Part shown: positions 1 to 9,581 of the stretch, piece after piece
Position numbering within the stretch: position 1 is the stretch's first letter
Layout: the number at the start of each line of letters is the position of its first letter
From: Chryseobacterium sp. 18061
GTDB lineage: Bacteria > Pseudomonadota > Gammaproteobacteria > Enterobacterales > Enterobacteriaceae
Length of the DNA stretch: 64,000 nt
Direction of reading: 5' to 3'
NCBI GenBank assembly: GCA_902706205.1
Contig: CACSKA010000003.1
Location: forward strand, 124,001 to 188,000
Notes under the pieces: model-generated
The model's database searches: none
What the model saw: the letters and a program-made list of their open reading frames with translations, nothing else
Told to the model about the DNA's origin: nothing
Position numbers and translations under genes: made by a program

Positions 1-792
1 CCCGCTGATAACCGGGATAGATAACCGCGATTGCAGATAATCGATCATCACCGGCAAATCGTAACCGGCATCGTAATCGTTTGGCTCCGTGCCGCTAAAG
101 CTGCCGAGCACAATGGCCCGCTGACGACCTAAAATCCCTGCATGGAACAGTTGCAGCAGCATACGCTCCACGCGGAACGGGTGTTCGTTAATGTCTTCAA
201 GTACCAAAATGCCGTCGTCAATTTGCGGCATCCACGGAGTGCCAATGAGCGACACCAGCATCGCCAGATTACCGCCCCACAGCGTGCCGTTCACGTCACA
301 GGCCCGGCCGTTGCCTTGCCATTCCACGGAAAATGCCCCGTTTCGCAGCGCGCGCCAGAAGTGCTCGAGGGTAAATTCGTTGAGCGTTTCTGCCCCGAAA
401 TTGCCCGCCAGCATTGGCCCGCTGAAGGTGATTACGCCTTCGCACAGGAGTGCCAACTGAATGGCGGTGAAATCGCTATGGCCGCAAATCAGCAGCGGAT
501 CATTTTGCTGGCGTAATGCGATGGCCTTCCAGTCAATCATGTCCAGTAAACGGTTCGCGCCATAGCCGCCGCGCACCGCTAAAACGAGGTTATCGCGACC
601 AGAAAGTGCCGCCAGCGCATTGATATCGCCCGCGCGATCCGCTTCTGTACCTGCAAAACGCTGCTGGCGGCGCGTGAGAATGCGCTGATTATTGACCTGG
701 TATCCTGCCTCCTCCAGGCGCGCAATCCCACGGGTGGCGGCCTGTTGGTTGATGCAATAGCCTGAGGGAGCAATCAGATGAAACAGAGTCAT
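1..792 (-). CDS. ldcA: LD-carboxypeptidase LdcA (3' end outside window)
   Basis: Cytoplasmic murein tetrapeptide carboxypeptidase (peptidase family S66) that removes the terminal D-Ala from recycled tetrapeptides. The reading frame starts with ATG at 792 (protein begins [11 protein letters not shown]) and stays open for 264 codons to the window edge; the family is about 304 residues, so roughly 40 C-terminal residues, including the catalytic His, are missing. Visible landmarks are the nucleophile in GHSD (Ser106, the same number as in E. coli) and the LEDINE segment that carries the catalytic Glu. It is divergent from emtA, exactly the E. coli arrangement, which supports the identification. 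Confidence 0.95.
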   Translation of the reverse strand, partial: MTLFHLIAPSGYCINQQAATRGIARLEEAGYQVNNQRILTRRQQRFAGTEADRAGDINALAALSGRDNLVLAVRGGYGANRLLDMIDWKAIALRQQNDPLLICGHSDFTAIQLALLCEGVITFSGPMLAGNFGAETLNEFTLEHFWRALRNGAFSVEWQGNGRACDVNGTLWGGNLAMLVSLIGTPWMPQIDDGILVLEDINEHPFRVERMLLQLFHAGILGRQRAIVLGSFSGTEPNDYDAGYDLPVMIDYLQSRLSIPVISG

Positions 793-884
793 GGCAATTC
801 CTTGCAGAGAATGAAACAGTTATCATGCCGCCTGAACATCGCGTTGTCATTAGCGCAGCACACTTCAGTGAAAAGGATAGAAGC

Positions 885-1505
885 GTGAAATTGAGATGGT
901 TTGTTGTTTTATTTGTCTTACTTGCCGGATGTAGTTCAAAACCGAAAAACGATTACCGCAATCCACCGTACAACCCGACGGTACCCGTTCAGCGGGCAAT
1001 GCAGTGGATGCCAATCAGCCAGAAGGCCGGTGCGGCGTGGGGACTCGACCCTAAATTCATCACTGCTATTATCGCGGTTGAGTCAGGTGGTAATCCGAAT
1101 GTGGTGAGTAAATCTGGCGCAGTGGGTCTGATGCAGCTTAAACCTTCCACTGCCGGGCGTGAAGTATATCGCCATATGGGCTGGAAGGGCGATCCGTCGG
1201 TCAGTGAGCTGAAAAACCCTGAACGTAACATCTCGATGGGGACCGCATACTTCAGCATCCTTGAACACGGTGTTCTGGCGGGCATTGAGGATCCGCAAGT
1301 GATGCAGTATGCGCTGGTTACCTCCTACGTTAACGGCGCGGGCGCGCTGCTGCGAACCTTCTCCTCGGACCGTAAAACGGCGATCAGGAAGATTAACAGC
1401 ATGGATAAGGATGAGTTCTTCGATTATATCGTCGAGAATCACCCTTCATCACAAGCGCCGCGCTACATCTGGAAAGTGCAGAAAGCGATGGACGCGATTG
1501 ACTAA
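885..1505 (+). CDS. emtA: Endo-type membrane-bound lytic murein transglycosylase EmtA (MltE)
   Basis: Outer-membrane lipoprotein that cleaves glycan strands of murein internally (GH23, SLT fold). I chose the GTG at 885 because an AAAAGGA ribosome site lies just upstream and the protein then starts VKLRWF with a lipobox LAGC ending at Cys16; an in-frame ATG at 825 would bury the signal peptide. Length is 206 residues against about 203 in E. coli. The catalytic Glu is in AVESGGNP (Glu66), followed by the SLT motifs GLMQLK and NPERNISMG. Its stop codon overlaps that of the convergent ycgR (1502-1505). Confidence 0.95.
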   Translation: MKLRWFVVLFVLLAGCSSKPKNDYRNPPYNPTVPVQRAMQWMPISQKAGAAWGLDPKFITAIIAVESGGNPNVVSKSGAVGLMQLKPSTAGREVYRHMGWKGDPSVSELKNPERNISMGTAYFSILEHGVLAGIEDPQVMQYALVTSYVNGAGALLRTFSSDRKTAIRKINSMDKDEFFDYIVENHPSSQAPRYIWKVQKAMDAID

Positions 1506-2233
1506 CGTACTTTATTCGCGCGTTCGCGGGCCTCACGCTCCAGAGAGAAGATAATTCGCTGGAGCGTGCGCTCAATCGCCGGGCTGATGTTGAGAAAACG
1601 AAAGCTCAGGCGCGGGGTGCTGATCGTTTCATTTTTGCTGTCGACCACCTTGCGCTCGCTCAGTGAAAGCAGCTGCGCGTCGAAATGAAATTTACCCCAT
1701 TCCCCCATATCCAGTTCCATCTGTGGGAGCATCACCCCAGATTTCAGGGCCGCAGACGGTGCGCCGTCCAGCAATGCACCCATTCCTCCGAGTGACAAAT
1801 CACACAAACGAAAACGCACTTCACTGTTATCGGGCAGTTTCGCCTTGCAGTAATACACCGGATGCAGTGGGGCGGAAATACGGAAAAACTCGCGACGCTG
1901 CACAAACCACAGCGACGGCGGCACGGGCATCGTGAAGGCAGGCAAATCAAGGAACTGGCCGGGCGCTATCTTCGGCACCGTAAATTCAATTTTCGCCCCC
2001 TGAGTTTCAGCGGAGAGCGTAATATTTTCCGCACGCTGAACGGCGCGGTTTTCATATTCCTGACTGCCGTAATCGACGATCAGCGCCTGAGAAGAGATAT
2101 CGAGAATGCGGGTAATAAATTGCGATGTCTCCCACGAGACACGCAAAGGGACGTGGTCGCGATGCAAATCGCGAAGAACGTTTAACACTGCCAGCGGATT
2201 TTGTTTAAGGAATTGCTCATTGTAATGACTCAC
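1502..2233 (-). CDS. ycgR: Flagellar brake protein YcgR (c-di-GMP receptor)
   Basis: Cytoplasmic c-di-GMP receptor that slows flagellar rotation by binding the motor/stator. The N-terminal YcgR domain spans about residues 1-105 and the C-terminal PilZ domain about 110-240, with the c-di-GMP motif RRxxxR (Arg113, Arg114, Arg118) and DxSxxG (Asp145-Gly150). The start is a GTG at 2233 (protein MSHYNEQF) preceded by AAGGAG nine bases upstream; the frame is open further upstream but the extension has no ribosome site and would cover the promoter. It is 243 residues against 244 in E. coli. A good sigma28 promoter lies directly upstream, as expected for a class 3 flagellar gene. Confidence 0.95.
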   Translation of the reverse strand: MSHYNEQFLKQNPLAVLNVLRDLHRDHVPLRVSWETSQFITRILDISSQALIVDYGSQEYENRAVQRAENITLSAETQGAKIEFTVPKIAPGQFLDLPAFTMPVPPSLWFVQRREFFRISAPLHPVYYCKAKLPDNSEVRFRLCDLSLGGMGALLDGAPSAALKSGVMLPQMELDMGEWGKFHFDAQLLSLSERKVVDSKNETISTPRLSFRFLNISPAIERTLQRIIFSLEREARERANKVR

Positions 2234-2268
2234 GCCTGGTCGCTCCTTATCGACAGAGATTCGATAAA

Positions 2269-2295
2269 CTATCGGCAGCGCGAAACATAACTTAA
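2269..2295 (-). promoter_or_regulatory. Sigma28 (FliA) promoter of ycgR
   Basis: Read on the minus strand: TTAAGTTA, an 11-base spacer, then GCCGATAG. The FliA consensus is TAAAGTTT-N11-GCCGATAA, so 6 of 8 and 7 of 8 positions match with the exact spacer. It sits about 35 bases upstream of the ycgR start codon. Confidence 0.85.
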
Positions 2296-2364
2296 TACAA
2301 ACGGGTGAAAATTTTTCAACAGATAAATTTTTTAGTCGAATCCCTTCTTTTTGGGAATGTTTAC

Positions 2365-2372
2365 CTATACTT
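2365..2372 (+). promoter_or_regulatory. Possible sigmaS-type -10 element of ymgE
   Basis: CTATACTT, followed by AA, has the C immediately before TATACT and the AT-rich downstream bases favoured by stationary-phase sigmaS. It lies about 70 bases upstream of the ymgE start. No clear -35 box is seen, which is also common for sigmaS promoters. Assignment rests on this match only. Confidence 0.45.
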
Positions 2373-2442
2373 AAGGGAACCAAAGCACACAATAGTCGTG
2401 TTTAAATTGTGGTTAATTTGTTTATTTTGGAGGGTGGTTAAA

Positions 2443-2697
2443 ATGGGTATTCTGACCTGGATTATTTTTGGACTGATTGCGGGTGTTATTGCGAAACTGA
2501 TTATGCCGGGTCGTGACGGCGGCGGTTTTATTCTCACCTGCATTCTGGGGATCGTCGGTGCCGTGGTTGGCGGCTGGCTGGCTACCATGTTTGGTATCGG
2601 CAATGTTTCCGGCTTTAATATGCACAGTTTCCTCGTGGCGGTTGTGGGTGCCATCGTGGTGCTGGTGGTATTCAGATTACTGCGTCGCAACGCATAA
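2443..2697 (+). CDS. ymgE: YmgE, GlsB/YeaQ/YmgE-family stress-response membrane protein
   Basis: Small inner-membrane protein of the transglycosylase-associated (GlsB/YeaQ/YmgE) family; biochemical role unknown. It has 84 residues, the family's usual length, with three hydrophobic helices (about 3-19, 31-51, 61-79) and the glycine-rich GFILTCILGIVGAVVGGWL segment. The start ATG at 2443 follows GGAGGG at 2429-2434; an in-frame ATG at 2305 would prepend 46 unrelated residues and span the promoter. The gene ends just before a paired REP element. Confidence 0.93.
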   Translation: MGILTWIIFGLIAGVIAKLIMPGRDGGGFILTCILGIVGAVVGGWLATMFGIGNVSGFNMHSFLVAVVGAIVVLVVFRLLRRNA

Positions 2698-2705
2698 ATA
2701 CGACA

Positions 2706-2773
2706 GCCCGGCGGCGCATGCTTGCCGGCCTACTTTGAAACGGTAGGCCCGGTCAGCGAAAGCGCCACCGGGC
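2706..2773. repeat. Paired REP element (BIME) between ymgE and the siderophore receptor
   Basis: Two REP-like units in opposite orientation: GCCCGGCGGCG...GGCCTAC and GTAGGCCCGG...CGCCACCGGGC. The outer arms pair as a long hairpin and six T follow on the plus strand (2776-2781), so it can also act as a terminator between the convergent genes. Two related single units occur at 14209 and 22922. Confidence 0.8.
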
Positions 2774-2790
2774 AATTTTTTAATCACCCA

Positions 2791-4911
2791 TCAGAAATCA
2801 TAGCCGACGGTTGCGATCACCGACCGCTCAGCGCCCCAGTAGCAGTTATTGGTGCCGTAGCAACCAGAAACATACTCTCTGTCGGTCAGGTTATTCGCAT
2901 TAACCTGCAAATACGCGCCTTTCAGAGCTGACGTCCAGGCACCCAGATCCGCACGGATCATCGCATCCAGCAGCGTAGTCGACGGCAAACGTTCGGTATT
3001 CGCGTCATCGGCCCACTGTTTGCCGATATAACGTACGCCCGCGCCCGCGCTAATCCCGTAATCAAACTTATAGTGCGCCCAGAATGATGCCATCTGATCC
3101 GGCGTCAGCTGCGGTGTATTGTCGTCGGTGCCGTCTTTGGTATCAGCAAAGCGCAGGCGGTTCCAGGTGTACCCGGCGATGGTGCTCAGGCGCGGCGTCA
3201 GCTGATTGCGCGCTTCCAGTTCCACACCCTGCGAATGCACTTTTCCGGCGGGCAGGAAGGTGGCGGTAGCGATATTGGTATCTCGCGTGGCCACGTCTTT
3301 CTGTGTCAGGTCGTACATTGCGATGCTGTACATGTCCGTAGTGCCCGGCGGCTGGAATTTCAGCCCGGCTTCGTACTGCTCGGCGGTGGTCGGTTTCAGC
3401 AACTGACCGTCCGGGCCTGCCAGCATGGCAGGCGTGATGGCCTGGCTGTAGCTGATGTACGGCGACAAGCCGTTTTCAAAGGCATACAGCAAGGATGCGC
3501 GGCTGCTGATGTGGTCATCGGAACGACGCGAAGAGGTGCCAAATGTATCGCTCACTTGCTGTGAAACAATGCGGTCATAGCGCGCGGAGAGATCCGCATG
3601 CCAGCGGTTCCACACCATCTCATCCTGCAAGTACAGACCGGCCTGATAATAACGGCGATTGTTATAATCACTATAGGTCAGGGTATGCCCATCCTGCGCA
3701 GTATAGCCGCTCCACGGATCGAGCGGAGAGGCACCCCCTGCGCGACTCCACAGGTCATTGCGGAAGCGGTGATATTCACCGCCCAACACCACGGTGTGCG
3801 ACACGTCGCCGGTGTTGAAATCAGCCTTAATGCGGTTATCAGTCGACCAGCCGTCGAGCGAACCGGTTGAACCGCTATAGCCGCGGGCCAGCATATCGCT
3901 GTCGCCAACCCAACCCACCTGATAAACCTGGTCGAGGTTTACGTCGGAATGGGTATAGCTGCCGCTTGAATACACGGACCAAATGTCATTGAACTGGTGA
4001 TTAAATTCGTAGCTGTAAATCTGTTCGCGACGCTGGTAGCCATCGCTCGGGTCACCTTCATTGGTGTGGTTGCTGAGTTTGCGACCGTTGTGTTCATAGC
4101 GCGTGCCGTCCAACGGTAGCGAGCCATGATAGCCGCCTGATGGATCTTTTTGCAGGTACGCACGCAGTAACAGGCTGGTGTCAGAATCCGGTTGCCACAG
4201 CAGCGACGGGGAAATCGCGTAACGTTCTTCGCGGGTATTGTCGACCTGGGTGTCGGTGTTACGGGTGATGCCCACCACGCGATACGCCCACTGATCGTTA
4301 ATCGCGTCGGTGTAATCGAACGCTGCACCTTTGGTGCCCTGGGTGCCGCCGAACGCCTGAATGTGGCCTTCGGAGGTAAACTGTGGGCGCTTGGAGGTCA
4401 GGTTAACCAGCCCGCCGGGTACGCTTTGGCCGTACAGCGCGGAAGAGGGGCCTTTAATCACATCAATTCGGTCGAGAAACCACGGGTCAATCTGAATGAC
4501 GTTGTGGCTGCCGCCGTCGCTCATCAGGCGCATGCCGTCGAGGAAGATGTTGTCCACGTCACCGCCGTGGTAGCCGCGCAGGGAAATGGCGTCGAAGCGA
4601 GTTGCCGAGCCGCCGAAGGTGCTATACACGCCCGGCGTATAGCTCAGCGCCTGGCTGACGTTGGTCGCACCCTGATCTTCCATCTGCTGACGGGTCACAA
4701 CGGATACTGACTGGGCGGTAGTGATCAGCGGTTGATCGGTTTTGGTGGCACCGGTTGAGGATTTAACCGTATAGCCCTTGGTCGCTGCGGTGGCGGATTC
4801 AGCCGGCTGAGCGGTAACCACTACCGTTTCCTCGGCGAAAGACGAGCAAGGGAACGCCAGCGCCAAGGCGCAAAGTGCTGACGAACGTTTGAGGCGCAGT
4901 GTGTTATTCAT
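2791..4911 (-). CDS. TonB-dependent siderophore receptor (hydroxamate/FoxA-FhuA type)
   Basis: Outer-membrane beta-barrel that imports a ferric siderophore using TonB energy. The 706-residue protein has a signal peptide ending near SSFA-EE (residue 26), a TonB box directly after it (ETVVVTA), a plug domain at about 45-160 with the motifs QALSYTPGVY, RGYHGGDVDNIFLDGMR and VIKGPSSALYGQ, then a barrel ending in an aromatic residue (VGYDF), as outer-membrane proteins require. The plug and size resemble ferrioxamine/ferrichrome receptors, but substrate cannot be read from sequence. No transport or siderophore genes adjoin it. A weak Fur-box-like sequence lies upstream. Confidence 0.88.
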   Translation of the reverse strand: MNNTLRLKRSSALCALALAFPCSSFAEETVVVTAQPAESATAATKGYTVKSSTGATKTDQPLITTAQSVSVVTRQQMEDQGATNVSQALSYTPGVYSTFGGSATRFDAISLRGYHGGDVDNIFLDGMRLMSDGGSHNVIQIDPWFLDRIDVIKGPSSALYGQSVPGGLVNLTSKRPQFTSEGHIQAFGGTQGTKGAAFDYTDAINDQWAYRVVGITRNTDTQVDNTREERYAISPSLLWQPDSDTSLLLRAYLQKDPSGGYHGSLPLDGTRYEHNGRKLSNHTNEGDPSDGYQRREQIYSYEFNHQFNDIWSVYSSGSYTHSDVNLDQVYQVGWVGDSDMLARGYSGSTGSLDGWSTDNRIKADFNTGDVSHTVVLGGEYHRFRNDLWSRAGGASPLDPWSGYTAQDGHTLTYSDYNNRRYYQAGLYLQDEMVWNRWHADLSARYDRIVSQQVSDTFGTSSRRSDDHISSRASLLYAFENGLSPYISYSQAITPAMLAGPDGQLLKPTTAEQYEAGLKFQPPGTTDMYSIAMYDLTQKDVATRDTNIATATFLPAGKVHSQGVELEARNQLTPRLSTIAGYTWNRLRFADTKDGTDDNTPQLTPDQMASFWAHYKFDYGISAGAGVRYIGKQWADDANTERLPSTTLLDAMIRADLGAWTSALKGAYLQVNANNLTDREYVSGCYGTNNCYWGAERSVIATVGYDF

Positions 4912-4993
4912 CGCATAATCCTAAGAGACCCGGCCTGGCACTCCTGTGCGCCACCGTGTCAAAACGTGCGAAAATGTCATTTTTCGTAAAAAG

Positions 4994-5014
4994 AATGCGA
5001 ATTATTATTGTTTG
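4994..5014 (-). promoter_or_regulatory. Candidate Fur box upstream of the siderophore receptor
   Basis: The AT-rich sequence AATAATAATTCGCATT, read on the minus strand about 85 bases before the receptor start, matches roughly 11 of 19 positions of the Fur consensus GATAATGATAATCATTATC. The match is weak; the call is helped mainly by position and gene function. Confidence 0.4.
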
Positions 5015-5124
5015 CGTTAATCGAAGCAAGAGAAGAAATGTCAGAGCTGCTGCCGGAAATCCACGGCTTTATTGCGGTTACCGACGGGAAAGCAGAGCGG
5101 GAAGGGGATAGCGGACAATGCGAG

Positions 5125-5154
5125 AAAAAACCTGCTACCAGAACTGGTAGCAGG
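5125..5154 (-). terminator. Rho-independent terminator of treA
   Basis: A perfect 11-bp stem (CCTGCTACCAG, loop AA, CTGGTAGCAGG) followed on the minus strand by six T. It starts 12 bases beyond the treA stop codon. Confidence 0.93.
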
Positions 5155-5165
5155 TCGAGAGTCTA

Positions 5166-6926
5166 TTATTGCGTTTTTTCAGCCGGAGCGGCTGGGGTTG
5201 GGCTCGCCGCAGGTGCGGTAGACGTCGCCGGAGTCGTCGATTTCAGCGGTGCCTCGGCAGGCGCTGTCGCTGCGGGCCGTGTTGTTGGCACGTTGTCGCA
5301 CGGTTTTTCTTTCGGGCAAATCAAATCGAGCATTTTCAGCGTCACGCCGTTACTCCAGCCGAATCCATCCTGCAATGGATATTCACCCCCGCCGCCGCCC
5401 GTGCCGGTGGACGTGATGTCATATTTCTCCACCAGTTTTTGCTGACTGTCATAAGTGTGCTGCACGTTGGTCAGGAATCGCCAGGAAACATCCATCGCGA
5501 TGTTGTCCTTACCATAGTTTTGCAGCCCTTCGGTGGCGACCCATTGCAGCGGTGCCCAGCCGTTCGGGGAATCCCATTGCTGACCACTGTTGATGGTGGT
5601 GGTCGCAATGCCGCCTGCTTTTAGCAACCGCGATTCCGTTACCGTTGCCATTTTTGCCGCTCTGTCGTTTGAGGCGGCGTTAACGTACAGCGGGAACAGC
5701 GCGGCGGCGGTCAGCTGATTACGCACCTTGTGCGTTTTCAGATCGTAATCGGCGTACCAGCCCTCTTTGTCGTTCCACAGATGACGCTCCATTGCCTGCT
5801 GGCGGTCGCTTGCCAGCGTATCGTAACGGGTAGCTTTGGCGTCATCACCCGCTGCTTTACTGGCGCTGGCGATGATTTTCTCCATCTTGAACATCAGTGC
5901 GTTAAGGTCGACCGGCACAATGCTGGTGGTACGAATAGTGCTGAGTTTTTGCGGGTCATCCATCCAGCGTGAGCTGAAGTCCCACCCGGACGCGGCGGCA
6001 GAGCGCAGGTCGCGGTAAATTTCCGTCGCCGGGCGATTCGGATTACTTTTGGCGGTATTCACATCGTCGAGCCAGGATTCCGGGCGCGGCGTGTCTTTGT
6101 CATCCCAATAGCGGTTGAGCAGTGCGCCGTCATTGAGTTTGACCACCCGTTTATTGGCTTCGCCGTTTTGCAGCGCATCCTGACCGTCCATCCAGTAGGC
6201 GTGCTCTTTCTCCATCTGCGGCAGGTATTTTTTCAGTGCGTCGCTGTCGTGTTTCGCCAGCAGTTCCACCATTAGCGAGAAGAACGGTGGCTGCGAACGG
6301 CTCAGATAATAGGTTCGGTTGCCGTTAGGAATATGGCCCCAGGTGTCAATTTCATAGGCGAAGTTGGCGACCATATCCTCGATTTTGTCCCAGTGACCGC
6401 TCTCCGCCAGGCCCAGCATCGTGAAATAGCTGTCCCAGTAATACACTTCGCGGAAGCGCCCGCCGGGCACCACATACGGTTTCGGCAACGGCAGCAGGGA
6501 ATCCCACTTCGCGGCGCTGTCGGTGGTACGTGTTAGCACCGGCCACAGTCCGTCGATATGCTCACGCAGGCTCTGGCCCGCAGGCGGCACGTATTTGTCT
6601 TTTTCCTGCGGCAGAGAGAAGTTCACTTCCACAAAATGGTGCAGGTCAAAGCTCGACTGATTGCGCTGCATCCGATAGTCCGCAAGGATCATCAGCGGAT
6701 CGCCCTTAGGCACCGCATCGGCAAATGTTTTTTGATCCGGGAACAGCTTCGCGCTTTGCACATCATTAAACAGCGGACCCAATAAAATATCCGGCGGCTG
6801 CGGTGTGGCGGCGAGGGTTTCATCCGCCTGGGCCGAGGTCAGACTCAGCGAGAGTAGGGCGCCACCGAGGGCGAGTTGCAGGGCGAGGTAAAGCGTATCT
6901 GGGCGGCGCAAAGCGGGTTTTCTCAT
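5166..6926 (-). CDS. treA: Periplasmic trehalase TreA
   Basis: Hydrolyses trehalose to two glucose molecules in the periplasm (GH37). The 586-residue precursor has a signal peptide cut after SAQA (about residue 34), trehalase signature 1 [15 protein letters not shown] (154-168) and signature 2 [11 protein letters not shown] followed by a glycine-rich [17 protein letters not shown] segment. The start ATG at 6926 follows AAAAGGAG. It is about 20 residues longer than E. coli TreA because of a Pro/Ala/Thr-rich tail of about 40 residues after the catalytic domain. Monocistronic: its own terminator follows and the upstream gene is divergent. Confidence 0.96.
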   Translation of the reverse strand: MRKPALRRPDTLYLALQLALGGALLSLSLTSAQADETLAATPQPPDILLGPLFNDVQSAKLFPDQKTFADAVPKGDPLMILADYRMQRNQSSFDLHHFVEVNFSLPQEKDKYVPPAGQSLREHIDGLWPVLTRTTDSAAKWDSLLPLPKPYVVPGGRFREVYYWDSYFTMLGLAESGHWDKIEDMVANFAYEIDTWGHIPNGNRTYYLSRSQPPFFSLMVELLAKHDSDALKKYLPQMEKEHAYWMDGQDALQNGEANKRVVKLNDGALLNRYWDDKDTPRPESWLDDVNTAKSNPNRPATEIYRDLRSAAASGWDFSSRWMDDPQKLSTIRTTSIVPVDLNALMFKMEKIIASASKAAGDDAKATRYDTLASDRQQAMERHLWNDKEGWYADYDLKTHKVRNQLTAAALFPLYVNAASNDRAAKMATVTESRLLKAGGIATTTINSGQQWDSPNGWAPLQWVATEGLQNYGKDNIAMDVSWRFLTNVQHTYDSQQKLVEKYDITSTGTGGGGGEYPLQDGFGWSNGVTLKMLDLICPKEKPCDNVPTTRPAATAPAEAPLKSTTPATSTAPAASPTPAAPAEKTQ

Positions 6927-7227
6927 CGTTGATTCTCCTTTTAGTTGCGCAAATTCCGCTGTTTACAACCATAGACGAATATCGGCCCCGGCGTGTGTCG
7001 GGGTTAACGTTTTGCACTTTTCCAGACAAATTCCCGTCGTGCGGTTATGTGAGCAATAAAACAAAAAAATCGAGAATATATCTCTTTGATCCCTCAGAGA
7101 TCACATAAAGCAAAAAACATAAGAAACTAGCTAAAAAACATAATGGACCGCCTTTCACTGGCTGTGCAAAAAATAGCGCCACATAAGAAACCGGTTACAT
7201 AACTTAATACTGAAGGGGAGTTTTATC
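6927..7227. promoter_or_regulatory. Divergent control region treA / GPH transporter
   Basis: Contains the leftward treA and rightward transporter promoters, neither of which I can place firmly. Two elements stand out. GAAACCGGTTAC (7187-7198) is a 10-of-12 palindrome with a central CG, the form of LacI/GalR-family operators, positioned just upstream of the transporter ribosome site (AAGGGGAG, 7213). TGTGAGCAATAAAACA (7048-7063) has one perfect CRP half-site and a poor second half. No LacI-family gene lies in the window. Confidence 0.4.
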
Positions 7228-8616
7228 ATGGCAGGTGAAAAGTTATCCGTCAGAGAAAAAGTCGGTTATAGCCTCGGTGATGCCGCCAGTCATATCGTTT
7301 TCGATTCATCGGTCGCTATTCTTGCCTGGTATTATACCGATATTTATGGATTACCACCGGCAGTCATGGGCACCATGTTTTTATTAGTTCGAGTATTGGA
7401 TGCGATTACCGACCCGATAATGGGGGCTATTGCTGATGCGACGGCCACCCGCTGGGGACGCTTCCGTCCATGGCTGTTAGCTATCTGTATCCCGTTCGCC
7501 GTGAGCTGTGTGTTGGTTTATTCTATTCCGAGTTTTTCAGACAGCGGAAAAGTCGTTTATGCCGTTGCGGCATATATATTTATGACTCTGATGTACACCG
7601 CAATTAATATCCCATATTGCTCATTAGGCGCGGCGTTGACTACCGACCCACAGGAAAGTTTGTCACTGCAGTCGTGGCGCTTTGCCATTACTCCAATTGG
7701 CGGTGCATTAGGCACAGCGTTAATTTTACCACTGGCGGATTATCTTTATCCAGGCGACAGGGCGACAGGTGTTCAGGTGGCCATGGCATTATTTGGCATC
7801 ATCGGTTGCCTGATGTTCATCGTCTGTTTCTTTAGCACCAAAGAGCGTGTTCAGCCGATTAAAGAAGAGAATCTGAATATTGCCCGCGATGTGAAAATAC
7901 TGTTCCGCAACGATCAGTGGCGGATATTGTCGGTCTATAACTTCACGATGCTGGTGGCGGTGGTTATTCGCGGCGGGGCAGTGGTCTATTTCGTGAATAG
8001 CGTGCTGCGCGAAGGGGCGGATATTATCAGCTGGTTTATGCTCGGGGGCATGTTCGCCTCGATGTTTGGCTCGGTGTTAGCTAAACCGTTTGGTACCCGC
8101 TTCTGTAAAGTAAAACTCTCGTTCTGGATAAACCTTATCAATGCGGCCTTGGGTGTGGTGTGCTTCATGCTGCCGATGAATTACTGGGTCATTCCGCTTT
8201 TCGCTCATGTTCTGATTCAACTGGTCCAGGGCGGGAATGCCGCTATCCAGTGGTCAATGATTACTGACGCCAACAACTATGGTGAATGGAAAACTCAACG
8301 CCGTATTACAGGCATGAATGTGGCGGCCAATATCTTTGTTATCAAGCTTGGCGTCGCGGTCGGCGGTGCGATTCTCGGTTGGGTGTTGGCGTATTATGGC
8401 TATGCTTCAAGCAGCCAGGTACAGTCGGCGGAAGCCCTGTACGGCATCGTTCTGCTGTTCTCGGTAATCCCATCCGTGTTCTATCTGTTGACCGCCATTG
8501 CTATCAGATACTACGGCCTGACTGAAGCAAGGATGAACGCCATTGTGACTGACCTGAATCACGGCGTGTTTGCTGATTCAGAGCGCGCAACGGAGACCTC
8601 TTCCGTTACACCGTAA
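7228..8616 (+). CDS. GPH-family sugar:cation symporter (MelB/YicJ-like)
   Basis: Inner-membrane transporter of the glycoside-pentoside-hexuronide family, which takes up glycosides with H+ or Na+. The 462-residue protein has the family opening EKVGYSLGDAASHIVFD, the DxxxGxxAD-type motif near DPIMGAIAD and the TRWGRFRPW loop, and about 12 hydrophobic segments; overall closest in appearance to YicJ/YagG. Start ATG 7228 follows AAGGGGAG. YicJ-type genes usually adjoin a glycosidase; none is present here, so the substrate is unknown. It is not obviously linked to trehalase, whose product glucose is normally taken up by the PTS. Confidence 0.85.
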   Translation: MAGEKLSVREKVGYSLGDAASHIVFDSSVAILAWYYTDIYGLPPAVMGTMFLLVRVLDAITDPIMGAIADATATRWGRFRPWLLAICIPFAVSCVLVYSIPSFSDSGKVVYAVAAYIFMTLMYTAINIPYCSLGAALTTDPQESLSLQSWRFAITPIGGALGTALILPLADYLYPGDRATGVQVAMALFGIIGCLMFIVCFFSTKERVQPIKEENLNIARDVKILFRNDQWRILSVYNFTMLVAVVIRGGAVVYFVNSVLREGADIISWFMLGGMFASMFGSVLAKPFGTRFCKVKLSFWINLINAALGVVCFMLPMNYWVIPLFAHVLIQLVQGGNAAIQWSMITDANNYGEWKTQRRITGMNVAANIFVIKLGVAVGGAILGWVLAYYGYASSSQVQSAEALYGIVLLFSVIPSVFYLLTAIAIRYYGLTEARMNAIVTDLNHGVFADSERATETSSVTP

Positions 8617-8645
8617 CCCGTGATGTTCATCTGTTTATCGTTTTT

Positions 8646-8667
8646 CTGTCATTAAAGCGTCATGCGC
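8646..8667 (+). promoter_or_regulatory. Pho box upstream of the phn-type transporter
   Basis: CTGTCAT-TAAA-GCGTCAT: the first 7-mer is a perfect PhoB half-site and the second, at the correct 11-base repeat spacing, matches 5 of 7. A TTAATA/TAATAA -10-like element follows about 9 bases later (8675-8681) and phnC starts at 8714. This predicts induction under phosphate starvation. Confidence 0.7.
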
Positions 8668-8713
8668 AGCGTTGTTAATAACCCACGGCGAAAACAAGCA
8701 ACGTGGAACTCTT

Positions 8714-9556
8714 ATGAACAACGCTCGCGCACTCTTTTCCCTGAACGATTATCCCGTTCAACCGCAGATTATTCACGCCCCACAGCGCAAAGTGCTGAGC
8801 GTGAAAAATTTATGCAAATCGTACAATGCCCAGCAAAAGGTATTGAACGACATCAATTTTGACCTTCATGCGGGTGAAATGGTGGGCATCGTCGGGCGTT
8901 CGGGAGCGGGGAAATCCACGCTGCTGCACGTACTCAACGGCACTCACCCTGCAACCTCGGGCGAACTGCTCAGCTATCCGGAAGTTGGTCTCCCGCGTGA
9001 TGTTTCCGACATCAGCGGACGCGCGCTCAATGCATGGCGCAGCGAATGCGGCATGATTTTCCAGGATTTCTGTCTGGTCCCGCGTCTCGATGTGTTGACC
9101 AACGTCTTGCTCGGCCGACTGAGCCAGACCTCAACGCTCAAATCCCTGTTCAAAGTGTTTTCGGACGACGACCGCGCTCGCGCTATCGCGCTGCTCGAAT
9201 GGATGAACATGCTGCCTCATGCGCTACAGCGCGCAGAAAACCTCTCCGGTGGACAGATGCAGCGCGTGGCGATTTGTCGGGCGCTTATCCAGAATCCGTC
9301 AATTCTGCTGGCCGACGAGCCCGTGGCCTCGCTCGACCCGAAAAACACCCAGCGTATTATGACCGTCCTGCGTGAAGTCAGCGAACAGGGCATCAGCGTG
9401 ATGGTCAATCTGCACTCGATTGAATTGGTGAAAAATTACTGCACCCGCGTGATAGGCATCGCGCAAGGGCAAATCGTGTTTGACGGTCATCCGGACGATT
9501 TAAGTCAGGATGTCCTGCAGCAACTTTATGGCGACGAAATCAGCCAGCTCCATTAA
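8714..9556 (+). CDS. phnC: Phosphonate-type ABC transporter, ATP-binding protein
   Basis: ATPase subunit of a PhnCDE-type importer at the inner membrane. The protein (280 residues from ATG 8714) has Walker [10 protein letters not shown], the Q-loop in [15 protein letters not shown], signature [11 protein letters not shown] and Walker B ILLADEP. I prefer the ATG at 8714 over an in-frame start at 8672 because the latter would lie inside the promoter region behind the Pho box. It is first of four co-directional genes (ATPase, binding protein, two permeases). E. coli PhnC serves phosphonate uptake; phosphite or other oxyanion importers share this family. Confidence 0.87.
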   Translation: MNNARALFSLNDYPVQPQIIHAPQRKVLSVKNLCKSYNAQQKVLNDINFDLHAGEMVGIVGRSGAGKSTLLHVLNGTHPATSGELLSYPEVGLPRDVSDISGRALNAWRSECGMIFQDFCLVPRLDVLTNVLLGRLSQTSTLKSLFKVFSDDDRARAIALLEWMNMLPHALQRAENLSGGQMQRVAICRALIQNPSILLADEPVASLDPKNTQRIMTVLREVSEQGISVMVNLHSIELVKNYCTRVIGIAQGQIVFDGHPDDLSQDVLQQLYGDEISQLH

Positions 9557-9581
9557 TCCTTAACGCAAGACAACACGGGCA

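Noticed and set aside
5008..5445. 145-codon ORF between the siderophore receptor and treA
   Set aside because: It overlaps the treA terminator and the 3' end of treA on the opposite strand and has no recognisable domain.
7080..7107. Second CRP-like site (GATCACATAAAG) upstream of the GPH transporter
   Set aside because: Only one half-site is present at proper spacing.
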